Assembly: GCA_023055505.1 (NCBI GenBank)
Contig: JALIRH010000001.1
Location: forward strand, 98,425,034-98,489,033
Source of the DNA: Callipepla californica brunnescens
Taxonomy: Eukaryota; Chordata; Aves; Galliformes; Odontophoridae
Length of the DNA stretch: 64,000 bases
Reading direction: 5' to 3'
This document shows, piece after piece, positions 35,466 through 48,905 of the stretch. Position numbers and translations under genes: made by a program. Each line of letters starts with the position of its first letter. The stretch's first letter is position 1. The notes under the pieces are model-generated. The model saw nothing but the letters and a program-made list of their open reading frames with translations. It made no database searches and was not told the DNA's origin.

Positions 35466-38400
35466 GTTGGTTGACATTTTTACAGTCATATGTATTATGC
35501 ATATTACTACTGTTATCAAAAATTTACGGTGTATTAGAAAACAGAATAGATGAAACAATCAGGCAGAGTTTCACATGTCATATTGTCTTTCCTGCAGGGA
35601 CTACTTTAGCTTGGCACAACTGTAGCTTAATGCAACAGTTTCTGACTTAAAAACAAACAAAGAGAAACAAACAGGCAAAAGTCAGGGACCTGAATGTTCA
35701 AATGAAAATGCAGTAGTACCTTAAGGAAGTGAGCAGTGCTGTACTATGGAGGTCAGGTGTTGTTATTCTTCTGCTTGAGGATGAAGGGTAAATGGGATAG
35801 GTGTTGTCTTCTGTTACATCTGATAGCTGTGAAACTTAATATGTTATTGTGTGGCAGTCAGGTACCACATTGAGAAATGCTGTTTTAGTCCAATAGGATA
35901 TGATGTCTTTGTAGGCTTCTTGGTGCTTTGCTTTCTTACCATGTGAAGATGTTATATCACCTGTGTTTTCTTATGGTAGATGGAGAGGAAATATTAGTGG
36001 ACCTCTGTGCATTACTGAACTTATTGTTATGTTTCGTAAGATGACAAAATTCAGTAGGCCTTGGCTTTTGACAGTCTGACCTTTTGGTGAACTATAGACT
36101 TTGACTGGGATGCTATGTTAACCAGTGCCAGCCAAGGATGTTTAAACATAGCTGACCATGCCTGGGTTTGCACCAGATCAAACAGATTGCAGTGGCAGAT
36201 GCAATGCACAGAATAGTGGGATGTGATGTAGCATCTCATTCAAGTGAGGCATTCTGAAACACATATTTGTTGAGAAGGGATACATTATAGTGCAAAAACT
36301 CTTAACCAGAAAGTTCTCTTCATCCCCTGAACCTTGATGAGGGACATAAACAATTGAAGAAACAGCAAATAAGGATCTCCAAAGTTGACTGCCAGAAATT
36401 TATAGCTCTCTTTGCACAAAATATTTTAGTAGGGCTGAGATTCTCATTTATCTCAATGATAATTTGGTTATATCAGTACTTGAGTGGCTCAGATGATTTG
36501 CAATTTATTGACTCAGGTATGGAAGACTTTAGTTCCTGGGTTAGTCTAGTGTTTGCAGTAGGTAGAAGATGCACTGGCATTATGTACCCAAAGTTTCACA
36601 GGGAGCAAAAGTCTTGAGTGAAGCATCTGTGTCCTTGAACTCAGTCTCCTGAAATAAAAACCATAAAAACATCTGTAGAACATCTGCTTTTTATACTGCA
36701 GGTTCCTGGAAAACTCCAGCAGCCAAGTTTAAACCTTAAAAGAGATGACAAGTGGTGTTAGTAGCTCTGTAGCACAATTCCTTTCCAGGACCAGGGCCTG
36801 TATTCCCAGATACAAACCAGCAGTTGTTGCCAGTGAAAGCCAGCATGCAAAGTCTTAAGGAATTTCTCTTTGATTTAATTGCTGACATTTCCATGGGTGC
36901 TCTCTGTACGGATTTATGATAACTTGGGATAGGATCACATAACGGAGGAATAAACACTTACCTGCCCAGAGCTCTTGGGATATAAATTGTAGTGTGAAAA
37001 AGAGACACCATTGAGACTTTACTTGCATCTCACAGAATGGCAGTGACAAAATTCTGAAAGGGGGGGATGATGACAGTTCTCCATGGGCAGAAAGTTAATG
37101 ACAGGTTAATATTTGTAAGTTATTTCTGGATATCAGAGTTGCAGTAGGCTCCACATACTGTCCAGAAAACAGTATAGGACAACACAGTGTTTGTGCTGGA
37201 GGAGAAACTTGTCAGAGACTAGAGGGCCGTGCTATGTATTTGGCCTGGGATGTGACATCAGGACAGAAAAGATTAAGGAATTCTCAGGTCCACAAGATGG
37301 GATGTTGTAGTTGTAATCCAGGCAAAAGTCAAAACACTCCTTGACTTCCTATGGCCGTTTCCCAGGTCTCTTGGAAAAGGCTGTAGTTGTGTGAGAAGTG
37401 CAGCACTTCTAACTCTGTATCTCTGATCCTTTTTCTTCTTTTACTTATTTGGCTGGATGTGGAGTGATGGCTGGAAAAAGAGGAGAAATGGGATGACCTC
37501 TTTCTTTTCATAGTACAATTCTACTCGCATGTTTCTCTGACATCCCTCAGTAATCATGGGGGAGCTGTGCAAAATATCTGCAGATAAGGGAGGGAATACT
37601 GCATTACTTCATTGCATGTTTTCAGTTTGGCAGTCTTTGCAAAAGGACTCTGAATCCAACTGTTGATCTTTTAGGTTAGGAAAGTACCGTGATTAAATCA
37701 TATAGCTGAACAATTAAAAACAAATGCGTTTTTTGTGGATTAACTCAAGGTCTGAAATGAAAATATTTCTCTGTGGAGACTGTTTCCAGAAAAATTAGGC
37801 AACAGAGGTGGAGAGGCATTCACTGTGATAACTTTAAAATCAGCTGATAATGTTCTGTGTCCAGTGGGGAAGAGGTTGGAGGATTTCACCCAGCATATTG
37901 GTTTCCATTCTGTTGTACAGCTAAGAAAATGCTGCTTGGCTAAATAAGTTTTGAAAACCAAAATTCTTCTAGTAATATGGAATGTGTGTTGATATGTCGT
38001 TGGTAGCACAAAAATCTTGGGTTGCATCATCTGTATGCTGTACTGGTATTTTTAAACTCTGTGATGGTTTCCCTCAAACCATATCACTATGCATGTAAGT
38101 TTAGTTTTATGTGTATAACTGACATCTAGCCATATATGCAATGTTGGAAGAAATACGGACATAATTTTTTATTTTTCATAGAAGAAGGTCAGATGAATTC
38201 TTCAGAGGAAAGTGAGAAATACACACGATAAACTTGATGGCATGCATGCATATTGGATGCACTCAAAGTGGTTCTGTACTGTCCGTAACTGTGTCTGAAT
38301 GTAGAAATTCAGTTCTTTGTTGAATACGGCATTTAAGATTTACATTTATCAGTCCACAGCAATTGAATGTGAATTTATAAAGAAGAGAGCCTGGTGTAGA

Positions 38401-38939
38401 AGCTGATAAGGAATTTGGTAACTGGAAGGGAGGAGCTAGAGCTCCCAAAATCCTGGGCAACATAAGAGTAAGACTGCAGGGCAAAAGAAGTGGGTAGGAT
38501 TGAAAGGAGGTTGGAAAGCTGAACTTAAGGCAGAGAGGAGAAGTTGTTACTTAGATAACTGTAGCAGACCTCCCTTTTCAGTGGTGGTCTTGGGTGCAGT
38601 CTCCCAGTCACACTGTGGTCTCACGGACAGCTTACTTCTGAGCAGCTCCTTTGATCAAACTTAATGGTGTTCTAAATTATTTAATGTCATGCTCAAAAAA
38701 TGCAATGCATCACAGAACTGCATTGAATTAATCGGTGTTAGGAGCCAACTGCTTATTTTCTTGAAGAGATCTGAGTGACAAACGTGAGAAGTACTGCTTT
38801 CTAGAGAATGTAACCAGTGTATCATCTCTTAATAAGTGAGAGAAAACGTATCCAGCTCTTTAGGTTCAGCATCACCTTCCTCAGCTTCCATGCAGAGCAG
38901 GATGTGTGAGAGAGGACTGGCTGGGCTGCAGGATATGTT
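35466..38939 (+). other. non-coding intron after the KLF12 start exon
   Basis: Unique AT-rich sequence with no recognised repeat or exon. A minor GGGGGGG run lies at 37060. Confidence 0.5.
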
Positions 38940-39110
38940 GCCAACATGGTGAGGGCAGGGCTGCTGTTCAGGTTGGGTAAATGGGCTGGCAGGAGACTCA
39001 TCAAAGTCAGCAGAAGAAAATGTCAAGTCCTGGATGTGGTGAGGAGCAACTCCATGCATCAGATTGGGCAAGACCCTGAGCTGTGTGATGTGTCCCCAGA
39101 GCTGCCCTTT
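38940..39110 (+). repeat. CR1 ORF2 internal fragment
   Basis: AAATGGGCTGGCAGGAGACT, CATCAAAGTCAGCAGAAGAA and CCTGGATGTGGTGAGGAGCA correspond to the CR1 ORF2 stretch just after the reverse-transcriptase core. Both ends are missing and the frame is not intact. Confidence 0.65.
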
Positions 39111-42100
39111 TGGGTGGAGTTTGGACTTGTTGGACTTCAGTCTACATTCTTCTCTGCTTTTAGAGTCTGATCACGATTAAGGTGATTTTTTTTTTTTTGT
39201 TATTAATGTATGTTTGAGGGTTTTTTGTTGTTGTTTGTATAGTGTATCCTGCTGTCACAGTCCTGGCAGCACTGTGGTGATATGTTTGGGTTTTGTCATG
39301 TGCTTTCTCCTCCGTATCTATTGCAAACACTTTTCCTAGAAAGGAAATGACTGCTCTTAAGTGGTCTTTCACTCTAACAACATGCAATGGATTACTGGAG
39401 TATGATTTTGGATAGAAGCATCAACAGGATAAAAAGCAGTAATCTCAGGGGAGTTATCTTACACTGGCCATTAATCCCTCCTTTCTGTCATGTTCTTTTC
39501 AATTTAGAGGCAAAGAGGCTGTGGTTTGATGCTTTGCCTCAATTCATCATGATTATAAATATCTTGGATAAATCGATACAACAAACGACCACTTAAAAAC
39601 GACCTATGCCTGGAATCAGCAGGGCACAAAGCCTGGAAAGTTCTGTGGATTTTGTCTGCTGGGTAGCATTTGTCGAGATCAGTCCCTCACCAATCCATTG
39701 GTGGTTGCTATGTCATGGGTACTTAACAGCCAAAACAGACAGCAGAGTGTTCATTGCCTGGGGTCCAATCATATCCATAGAATGGATCTGCTTTTACTTT
39801 TAATCATTTAAAGGTATAAAGCACTCTGAAACAGAATAACATGGGAGAAAAATTTTACTTTTTCTGAAACTGTATATTCAGGAAAGGGAGAGGCAGCACA
39901 GATGCTCTGTCTTGTTCTGTCCCTTGCAAAGATCATCTGCAGCACATGGTACTTCCTCCAGGGCCACGTTATTTTTTTAAGCCCTCTATTTCTGCTGTCC
40001 CTGCTTTCGTAATGTAAGTGGTTTCTTGTTTATGGGTCTTGGGTCTTGGCTCTGTTCTGTTCATTTCTCCACTGTTCTGCTGTGTTTACAGTGCTCTTCA
40101 GCAGCTGGCTTGGGCCGAGTATCCAAAACAAACCCATATATATATACACACATAAAACCAGTTCATCAGACTTAGGGCCTAACCATGCTTCGTGTTTGAC
40201 TTGTGACCTGACCTTGTTTAAACCAAGTTGGATTGTAATTTTGAGGCTTTTGTGCTTTTATTTTATTCCTGCCAATGTGGAACTGGGGACAGAGATCTAT
40301 GAAAGATCATAACCATTGCTTTGAAACTCGTATCATAAAACAAACGTGTACTTGCAGAAGTGTTATTTCAGAAGAATACAAAGTAGTGGTTAAAGGTAGC
40401 TACGGTTTTTATGTACCCTCAAACTTCAGGAGGGCTATGGAAGGACAGAGGGGGATTAGGCCTTCCATGTCAAAGTCTCTTCTACTACAAAAGCCTCAAA
40501 CTTTGGTGTAAAATCAATAAATAAAGAGGTTCTTTATATATAATAAATAAGGTTGTGTTTTCAAGTTGTCAGTGCAGAGCTGTCCAGGAGGCTTTGCTAC
40601 GAGTCAGAGAAATGTCTTTGGCTTAGCAGCTGCTCAGTGGTGGTGTGCGGGGTTTGCATGTGGTGGCTGCACAGGTTTCTGTTCTGTTAGAAACAGCTGT
40701 GGGATGACTCACGTGCATCGACATCTTTTAAATATCTTTTTTTAAAACTGGAGAAGTGGAGAATTGCATTAAAAAAAAGCGAGGCAGTAATGTTTGTGTA
40801 AGATGGCATGCAGAAAAAGAGGTGCCACGTTGTAGTCCAGCTTGCAGGAGAGTAATTAGGGTAGTGTTGACAGATTGTAACCAAACTATGGAATATTTCT
40901 AATAAGCAAGTCACTTTCACAGTGTGTATTACTGGAATTACTAAATCACAGTGTACAGTAAGGGTAGATCTTGCTCTTGTTGATGAGATCACTGCTCCAC
41001 GAAATGCTACCTGACAATATTGAGTCTGCTAGTAAATGGTGGATGTATATGAAAGCTGTGTTTAAAGGTCTGATTTAGTTCTTACTGATGTAACTCAGAG
41101 TAGTAGAGTGCCTGTTAAACTACTTTTGAAAGTTAATAGGTATCTCCTTACTATTTGAGTTAGTAAATGCATTGACATCAATCACATTACTTATTACTGT
41201 TGATTGTAAGGCTTGCTTTATGATTACTTGACCTTTTGAGCTTAAGTTCTTCCTGTGATGAATGTCTTTCCATAACCACTGTGCTTTTTCAGGGTTTTCT
41301 TTTGAAATACATTTTGGAGTAAAAGACAAAAAAAACCCCTTCACTTAGAATAGGCTAACCAGAGCTGAGAACAGTTAGAAAAAACTAACTTGTGAATATA
41401 AAATGACAGACTGTGTTATAATGCAGACAACTTTAATACCGGTTTCTGGGACTTGGAAGTGCTTGTCTGTGTTAATGATACTGGGAGAGGGAGGGGAGAC
41501 ATACTACAGAGTCCATGGCTCTTGGAGAGACTGAAACAGGTGCTGTAACATCATACAGGCTCTGAAACACATCTTAAAGACTGTGTTAAGATGGAAGCAG
41601 CATGGAAATCAAGTTCAGAAATCTTGACTTCAATGGGTCTGGGGGAAAGCTAGTTTGAACAGGAGCTAGAAAGTGAACTGAATGCATCACTGTTATAGCT
41701 TAGATCAGGAAGTGCATCCACGAATTTTGTCTTATGACCTAGACCAAAGTAAATCTCCCAGAAGATGTAGGCTATGGGTATCTTCAGCAAAACTCATCTC
41801 ACCAAGGAGGTTCTTTCCTATTGCACTGTGGTGCTTGCTGATGGAGACGTAGGCTGATGGTTCTGCTGGGTGAGTGCTGCAGAGGCCTACCAGCTGAGGT
41901 GGCACTCTGTGTTTTCATCTGTATTATATACTGTTTTCAAACCAGCTACTTTAGTTCTTTCACCCTTGTTGCTCCTGATGAAGACTACTCGTAAGTGATG
42001 GGACAGAGTCCACAGGGAGCTAGAGCTTTTCACTTTTAACTCAGTGATTTTGCTTTTGCTGAAGGTTCTTCTCATCCAGAAGCTGACAGGCAGCAGTAGG

Positions 42101-45100
42101 CATCTCAAGAGGACAGTTCTTCCCACTGGATTCCCATTTTCTCCCTGTAGGAAAAGACATCTTCAACAAAAATGTTCCAGCCCAGACATTGTGGGCACTT
42201 GAGGCTCTGCTTTGCAAGACTTTTTCTCCAGTCCGTGGGTTTTCAGAGCATCACTGAACATCCCTGCTCTTACATTCTGACTTCTGTGCTGTAATACGTT
42301 CTCATGGGAATGAAAGAGCAGCCACTTAGCTCATTTCACCTTTTATTCCTAGAGCACTTAAAGAACAATTATACTAATTCTAATAATGACTAAATTTATA
42401 GTACTCCAGAGAGAGAAGCACAAGGCATTTAATTTCAAAGCAGTTTGACAAGACCATTTTGATATATTTTCAGAAGTACGACACAAATTACCAAAGTGAG
42501 GAGAAAAATGTTTAAATTCATACTCTCAGGTTCTTTCTTTCCAAGAATCTGAATACTGTTCAGCTGGGCATTGTCCGTCAAATAAAACAAGTTCAAACCA
42601 GAGATTTATAGTACTTAATTCCTCCTTGCTTCTTAATTGCCAGTCATAAGTTATCAGAGTTTAAGTGCTTACCTGGAAAATAAGAATACTTCTATTGAGG
42701 GTTTTTTGTTTTTTGTTTTTTTTTGTTTTCCAATAGAGTTAATCTTTAGTTCTCAATGCAAAGGGAAAAAATATGGTTCTTGGGTTTGCACAGTCATACT
42801 GATTAAGAAACATTGAACCAGAAATGGAAATACTACGTGTACTTTACTGCTTTTCCCTTTCCTACCTATCTGACAATAAACAGTGAATGCTAGAAATAAA
42901 TGTATATTTTTGGCATGTCATGGGGAGAATAACATCAAACAATGCAATTTGTCACTTCTTGTGGGAAGGCATAGAGTAATGTGTTAGAATTCAATAGCTA
43001 GCACGTAAGGAGAAGGCTGTTATTTTAATACTGATATCCACTCCTCACAGACCTGAATAATGATTATATAGAATACGGTATTTCATATACCCAAGGACAT
43101 GTGTCTAAAAGAGAAAATAAGGTCCTGATATTAATCTAAGACTTGACCTGCTTGTATGCTTCCCACACGGCATGTCAGACGTACTCTTGGTGATTCATTA
43201 AGCCCTTCTTGTTCATGAGTGCGGTGATGAGTCATGAAAGGGCAAGTTTTCAGCTTTTGAGGCTGTCACCTTCTTTTGAACTTTCCTATTTACCTGGAAT
43301 TTTTGTTATTGCTTCAGTTCAGTTTGATAGCAGTCTGCTACAGCTATGATTTCTGCAGTCAGATGTGAGGGATGTGTGGGCACAGCTCAATTGAAGAGCC
43401 TTAGCTTTCCAACATACGTAACAATGCATTGGCTTTCTGCTTCAATTCCTAAATCATGTAAGAATGCTTCAGGACTATCAAAAGACTCAAAAAAAAAAAT
43501 CCAATGAGGAAAAAAAAGAAAAAAACAGAAAATATGTTGTCCTAGAAATAGTGAAATTCAAGCCTTTGTTTTATACTCCTGTCTTTTAGGGAGATGTTGC
43601 ACCCCCCAGAACACTTGTTTAGATTTAAGTCTGAGTTGTGTTTAAAACTCTGTGGGCTTGGGCTTTGGTGATTATTCTTTGAAGAGAGATGATGGTAAGA
43701 GACTCTGTCTTGCAAATTAAGAAATAAAGAGCTTCTGTTGGTCTTAAGAAAATGAAAATTAACTTAGATGTGTAGGTAGTCTTATTAAGTGCAGTGGTAC
43801 TGAGATGATGTTTGCTGAACTACTCTGTGGAGATTTACATAATGGATGAGATACGGGAGCTCCAGGCGGCGTGACAGTGGAGTTTATTCTATCACTGAAT
43901 GTAAAACAAGTGAATTGCCTTAATAATCTCCCCAGAAAGCAAGGATAATCATTTTTATGCGCAGAAAGAGAGTCAGAGCTTTTGTGATCCTGGCTATTCG
44001 TGTACAAGGAGCCAAATTTTTCTTTTGAATAATCTGGATCCTTTTAACATACCATCCTATTCAGTGCACTTGAAGTTCTTTAGGAATGACAAGTGAATGT
44101 GCATCTCTCTGTGAATGTGGCTTTTACTCAAGAAAAATATACTATCTACTGATAATTCATGGCTTGATAAAAGACGCTTAGAAGAGGCTGTGCAATTATC
44201 TCAACAGCTACGTATTTAAGTATATGGAAAGCATTTATAAATCAAGCTCACCTACTATTTATTCCTATAGTGGCAATAATAGTCATCTCGGAAGTTTTAG
44301 AACCTTCATGATTTCAAAGTGGTTTATGTTGGGAAGATGTTTTAATATTAACATCAATTGGGGTTTAATTTGCTCAAACCAGTTCACCCATTTTGGTTAG
44401 TGTGGTAGTTTTTGTTTGTTCTTTTTTGTTTTTCCATAATTTAGTTGATGGTATCTTTTCAGCATGGAATATGAATGAAGAAAAAGTAAAATTAGTAAAA
44501 TGTAGATGGTAACAATAGCATTCAGCTCCTGTTGTGTGCTTCTCAACCATGCATGTGGCTTCAGGCAAGAGTTTGCCTTTTATTTTACTCTGAATATGTA
44601 TGTGCCATCACTCTTTGACCTGTAGCAAGTTTATATGTCAAGGCTACTTACCACATTTGCCAGAAGGAAGAGATTCACTGTTGGGCATAGCAGGTTTCCA
44701 AAACAATGAATGGTGTCCTTAGTTTCTGTTTTTTATGAGCTACATGCAGCTTCAAGAATCCTTTTGTATTAATCTGACATCAACTACTGCTACTTTTTGA
44801 AAAGTCTCAGTAAGTAATTCATCATACCATGTTGCATTGAAACACATTAATTTGCTTAATGTTGCACTGCTTCCTTTAAGTGGGAATGTCACTGGAAAAA
44901 AGAAAGTTTCTTGAATGTAGTGTTCTGACTGCAGGATTAGTTCCTGTTGATAGCAACAGTGACTGTCAATACCTAGTTCATCTACTAATTGTGCTGTACT
45001 CTATTCTTAATTCCACAGTGCACACTGAAATTAGTTCTGTTGACTTTACTTTGGATGCTGGATAGTGGTTGTTATTTATCAATTCTAGTACAAAGTTAGA

Positions 45101-45469
45101 TTTTCTTTTTTCACTGTTTCTTTTTCTGTCTGGGTTTCTAGTAGATTGCTTATTTTTGTCCAGTCACAAGTTTTTATCAGTTACTACAAGGGTGAGCACT
45201 CATTTGTCTACCCATGCGGTGACCTGATGGGATCAGAGCCCAGTGAGTCTTTTTATAGCGACAGAGTTCATTAGAAGGTATTTTGAAACATTTTTCCACT
45301 GCTGTGACTTTGAATTCCCACAGATGGGGTCTTCAGAGTAAACAAATTGAAGCACCAGGCATATGTGATTTAAAGTGTCTGTAATGATTTTCAGGGTGAT
45401 GTTAAAATCCTAAGTATGAGAGAAGCAAGGTGAGCAAGGGAAGAGTTGACTGAAGCCCCCCTCTGTAGG
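39111..45469 (+). other. non-coding intron, largely repeat-free
   Basis: Over 6 kb without a recognised mobile element. Short T tracts lie at 39188 and 42700-42730 and a TATATATATACACACA stretch at 40136. The part 43850-44290 looks like a candidate conserved element. Confidence 0.5.
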
Positions 45470-45710
45470 GCTACCCCCAGGCAGGCAGATCGACACTTCC
45501 AGCCAACTTGGTGTCATCTGCAAACTTAGTGAAGGTGCACTCAAAGCCCTTGTCCAGGTTTATAAAGATATTGAAGAGGACAGGCCTCAGTACCAACCCC
45601 TGGGGAATGTGTTGTTTGAAGGATTGGTGTGCAAAATAGTACGTTAGTCTCAGGGAGTTGTCTCCTTCTTCTATTCCAAACATAGGCCTAAAGGTATTTG
45701 CCTCCATCTT
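45470..45710 (-). repeat. CR1 reverse-transcriptase fragment, antisense
   Basis: A 78-codon open frame on the minus strand contains the CR1 RT core [18 protein letters not shown], then [17 protein letters not shown]. The FADD catalytic motif (YXDD-type box) is intact. Upstream residues are not recognisable as CR1 and the 3' end is absent, so this is a dead fragment. Confidence 0.85.
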
Positions 45711-48194
45711 ACCTTATAAGATGGAAATATAAAGGTGTTCTTCACGTGTGATTGAGATAACGCTGCGTTTGCTAAGGAACCTAAGTGCTGACAAGCATGG
45801 ATATGGTTCCTATTTGAACTGTTGTTCATTTAGGTAAAATTCCCAAGGCTTTCATTTTGAAAATTTCAGAAGTTTGAAAGATGCTGAAGGGTTAAGAAAT
45901 TAAAAACATTTTCTTATCGTGGTGTTGTAGCACAGAAGTGCCTGTGTCCCTTCTTTCTGAGATGGCAGCTCACTTATTACTCTTAATGTGACGAAGCCAT
46001 AGTTCTCACCAGTGAGATGTGAAGCTTGGCATTCCCAGTCCAAATGGACTTGGACAGCTTAGAACACTGTGGGAAGATCCTTGCAGCCAGCTGAGATTTT
46101 GAGCTGTGTGGACAGTAGTTATTGAACTCTCTGTAGCACTTCAAGATCATTGCCACGTAAAGTTCTTAACTACTGCCCAAGTTGCAAAATTACAGTAGAA
46201 GTTCTGCAGTTCAGGCAAAAACCCTTGTCTTATGTTAGTGTGTATGGCTGCTGATGATGTCAAAAATGTAAATGATTACTTGCTAACCTATTTTAAAAGG
46301 TTTGCTTTGCCTGAATAGGATGTTACCAGGCTTGATAATTAGATACAGCCACAGCAGTGTTAACATTGATCTTTTGAATTAATTTAGTAGTTCCTCCGAA
46401 CTACTCCTCAGATCAGCAAAGTGACTTATTTATTTAGCATGTTTTGATGTAGTCAGGTTAATACCTAATTTACTGTTTCAGAATAACAGATATAATCCAC
46501 TGAATCAGTGAGTAGGCATTCAGGTTGGAAACAAATTTCTCTCTCTACTTTTTCTCAGACAAATGGCCACTCACAAAGTGTAGCCATTATTTAAAACAAC
46601 AACAAAAGTCTGTATTATACTGCAGAGACTGTTATAAACTCAGGGATAAATGATGATAGTCGGACTTGCACAATTTGCTCTTAATAGTGGATAATTTATT
46701 ATTGTTCCTGGAACCAAACAGGAGATATAATTCCTGTGCTTTCTTTTCTATAAATCTTGAAATGCAGAATTTATCAGTGTCTTCAGATGGTATGAAGTAT
46801 ACCACCACATACATAATGTGTGCACGTGGGCACAGTGAGTTCAAAAGACTGAGGGAGACCGTGTGATTGCTTTGCACCAGAGTGCTCCCAACAGTGACAC
46901 AGCTTTGGTTCTTTTCATCACAAAACATGAAGTGGATACCTGACATACGTTCTTCAAGCCTTCTTTATTTTGTTCTTTATTCCTTAAGCCTTACGAGGAG
47001 CAATTTTAAGAAAAACCATATTTCCCTTAGGGAGATCTGTTTTACTCATGTGTAAGCTAGTGACTTGGCATGAGTTTTCATAGTGGAGAGCACTGCTGTT
47101 AATCATCTATGTTGATTGAAGGAATTACTGTTTAGATTTGTGTCCAGCATCATTCAGTGTGTGATAACACTGCTGATAAAACCACTATGACTGTGATTTT
47201 AGTGGTTACAATAATTTAATTAACGTTTACTGAATTTCGGCATCCAGAACAATGATGCTGGCAGTTTGTCACAATGTTAGTGCTGTTGGTCCAGGTCTCT
47301 TCAGAAGGATGGGGTGCACGTTTCAGTGCACGTAACACTCTATGCTTGTGTAGAAATCATTGCTTAAAAATATGAGCAGCTTAACCCACCCAGTTCTTGT
47401 GACACAAAGTAAATCTAATAGAAGTGTTTTACTCTACACAAGATGTAGCTAGTGTGGGTAGGAAATCATTTACACAGTGTAACTGAGCCATGTGTTGGGA
47501 ATAAATATGTGATTTATACAGGCACAATTTCCTATTATGTTCTAATGAGAAACGTTAAATATATTAGTATGACTCAGGGCTTGACACGCAATAAAGACTA
47601 TGCATGATGGCAAACAACCAATTATCTCAGTGCTTTATTTATTTCTTGAAAGCCTTGACATGGGTAAGGTCACTATACATTTTTAATGGGAATGAGATGC
47701 TAGGTTATAAAAAGATAATTCAAATAACAATACTTTGTTAGATCTTCCTGCTGTGCAATGTATAATCAGGTGCACTGACTTAAAGAACACTAATGAGGAT
47801 TTAAAGACACAGCAGGGGCACATTTAACAGTCGTGCACAGTTCTGTCAAATGCATTTACATAGAGCACCTCTGTTGCAAGCTGGTGCTGAACAACTAGTA
47901 GAGATGTATGTTTTATTGTATAGCCTGGTGTACTTTGTTTCTGTGAACAGAACAGTAGTTCACGACATTCTGGCTTGTGATGGGGGAAACCAGCTCTGAA
48001 GGTATCATTTGAAGTCCATGCCAAGCTTTGGTGATGGTCTCATTTGCCTCTGCAGTGAATCACTGGCAGTGAAGTGCTGCAGAACCGTGTTGATGTATTT
48101 CAGACAGCGGCCCACCTGGTTTGGAGTTGTTTGCAGGTCATAAGGCAGGTGGACTTCTAATGGCTGAATTCCAGTGTGAAAAATAGTAATATCA
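45711..48194 (+). other. non-coding intron
   Basis: No exon recognised. 47450-47780 is repeat-free with many TAAT, ATGCAT and AACAAT motifs. Minus-strand frames at 47824-48180 are unassigned. Confidence 0.45.
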
Positions 48195-48905
48195 CAGGAG
48201 GGAGAAGCATGGATAGGCTGAAAACAGTGAGCACAAATACTGTGCAGGCGTTCAGGGGCAGCACCAGGAAAGCCAAAGCTCAGCTGGAGTTCAGGCATGA
48301 AGGGTATGTCAAAAACAATAAGAGCTATGGGACAGTTGGCCTTCCTTCAGTCCACAGAAGAATCATGGAGCCAGACAATGAAGAGATGCCTGGAAATATT
48401 CAGCATGAAATCACCCCTGGGTGATGTGTGCCCGAGCTGCTGTCTTTCTGTGATATAAAATGACTGGAGTAGTGGGCAAGGGAAGTGAGAACTGTTCATC
48501 TTGACTTCTGCAAGGTTTCCAGCTATCTCCAGCATTGTTCTTGTATCCAAGTTACAGTTAGTGCAGCGGGGATGGTCAGATGTCCAAAGCCAGAGTGGAT
48601 GCATCAGCTCAGAGGGCTGCGGTCAGTTGGTTGCATCCCAGCTGGAGGGCTCTGACTGCAGGGAAAGTGCAATGGGAGAATGAGGGCGATTCAGACTAGG
48701 AGGAAAACCTTATTTTCAGACAGCGGTGCAGCTTGCCCAGAGGGTTTGTTCCATCTCCATCCTTGCACGTTTTAAGGCCTGACTGGGCATAACCCTGAGC
48801 AACCTGCTCAGAGCTCCAAGCTGCCCCTGCTTAAAGCCTGAGGTTGGACTGGAGACCTCCCGAGGCTCCTTCCCAGCAGACTTACCCTTCAGTCCTGTCA
48901 AAGAA
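48195..48905 (+). repeat. CR1 LINE with internal deletions
   Basis: Three CR1 portions occur in order. The first is an ORF2 linker segment reading KAQLEFRHEGYVKNNKSYG (48260-48330). The second is a later ORF2 segment, GTTCATCTTGACTTCTGCAA onward (48492-48660). The third is the 3' region, TTTGTTCCATCTCCATCCTT to GGTTGGACTGGAGACCTCCC (48740-48875). The intervening RT core is missing, so the copy is internally deleted or rearranged. Confidence 0.75.

Noticed and set aside
35429..35650. 73-codon open frame across the KLF12 start exon as an independent gene
   Set aside because: It runs through the exon's donor into the intron. The exon matches KLF12 in another frame; this frame matters only as a potential overlapping uORF.
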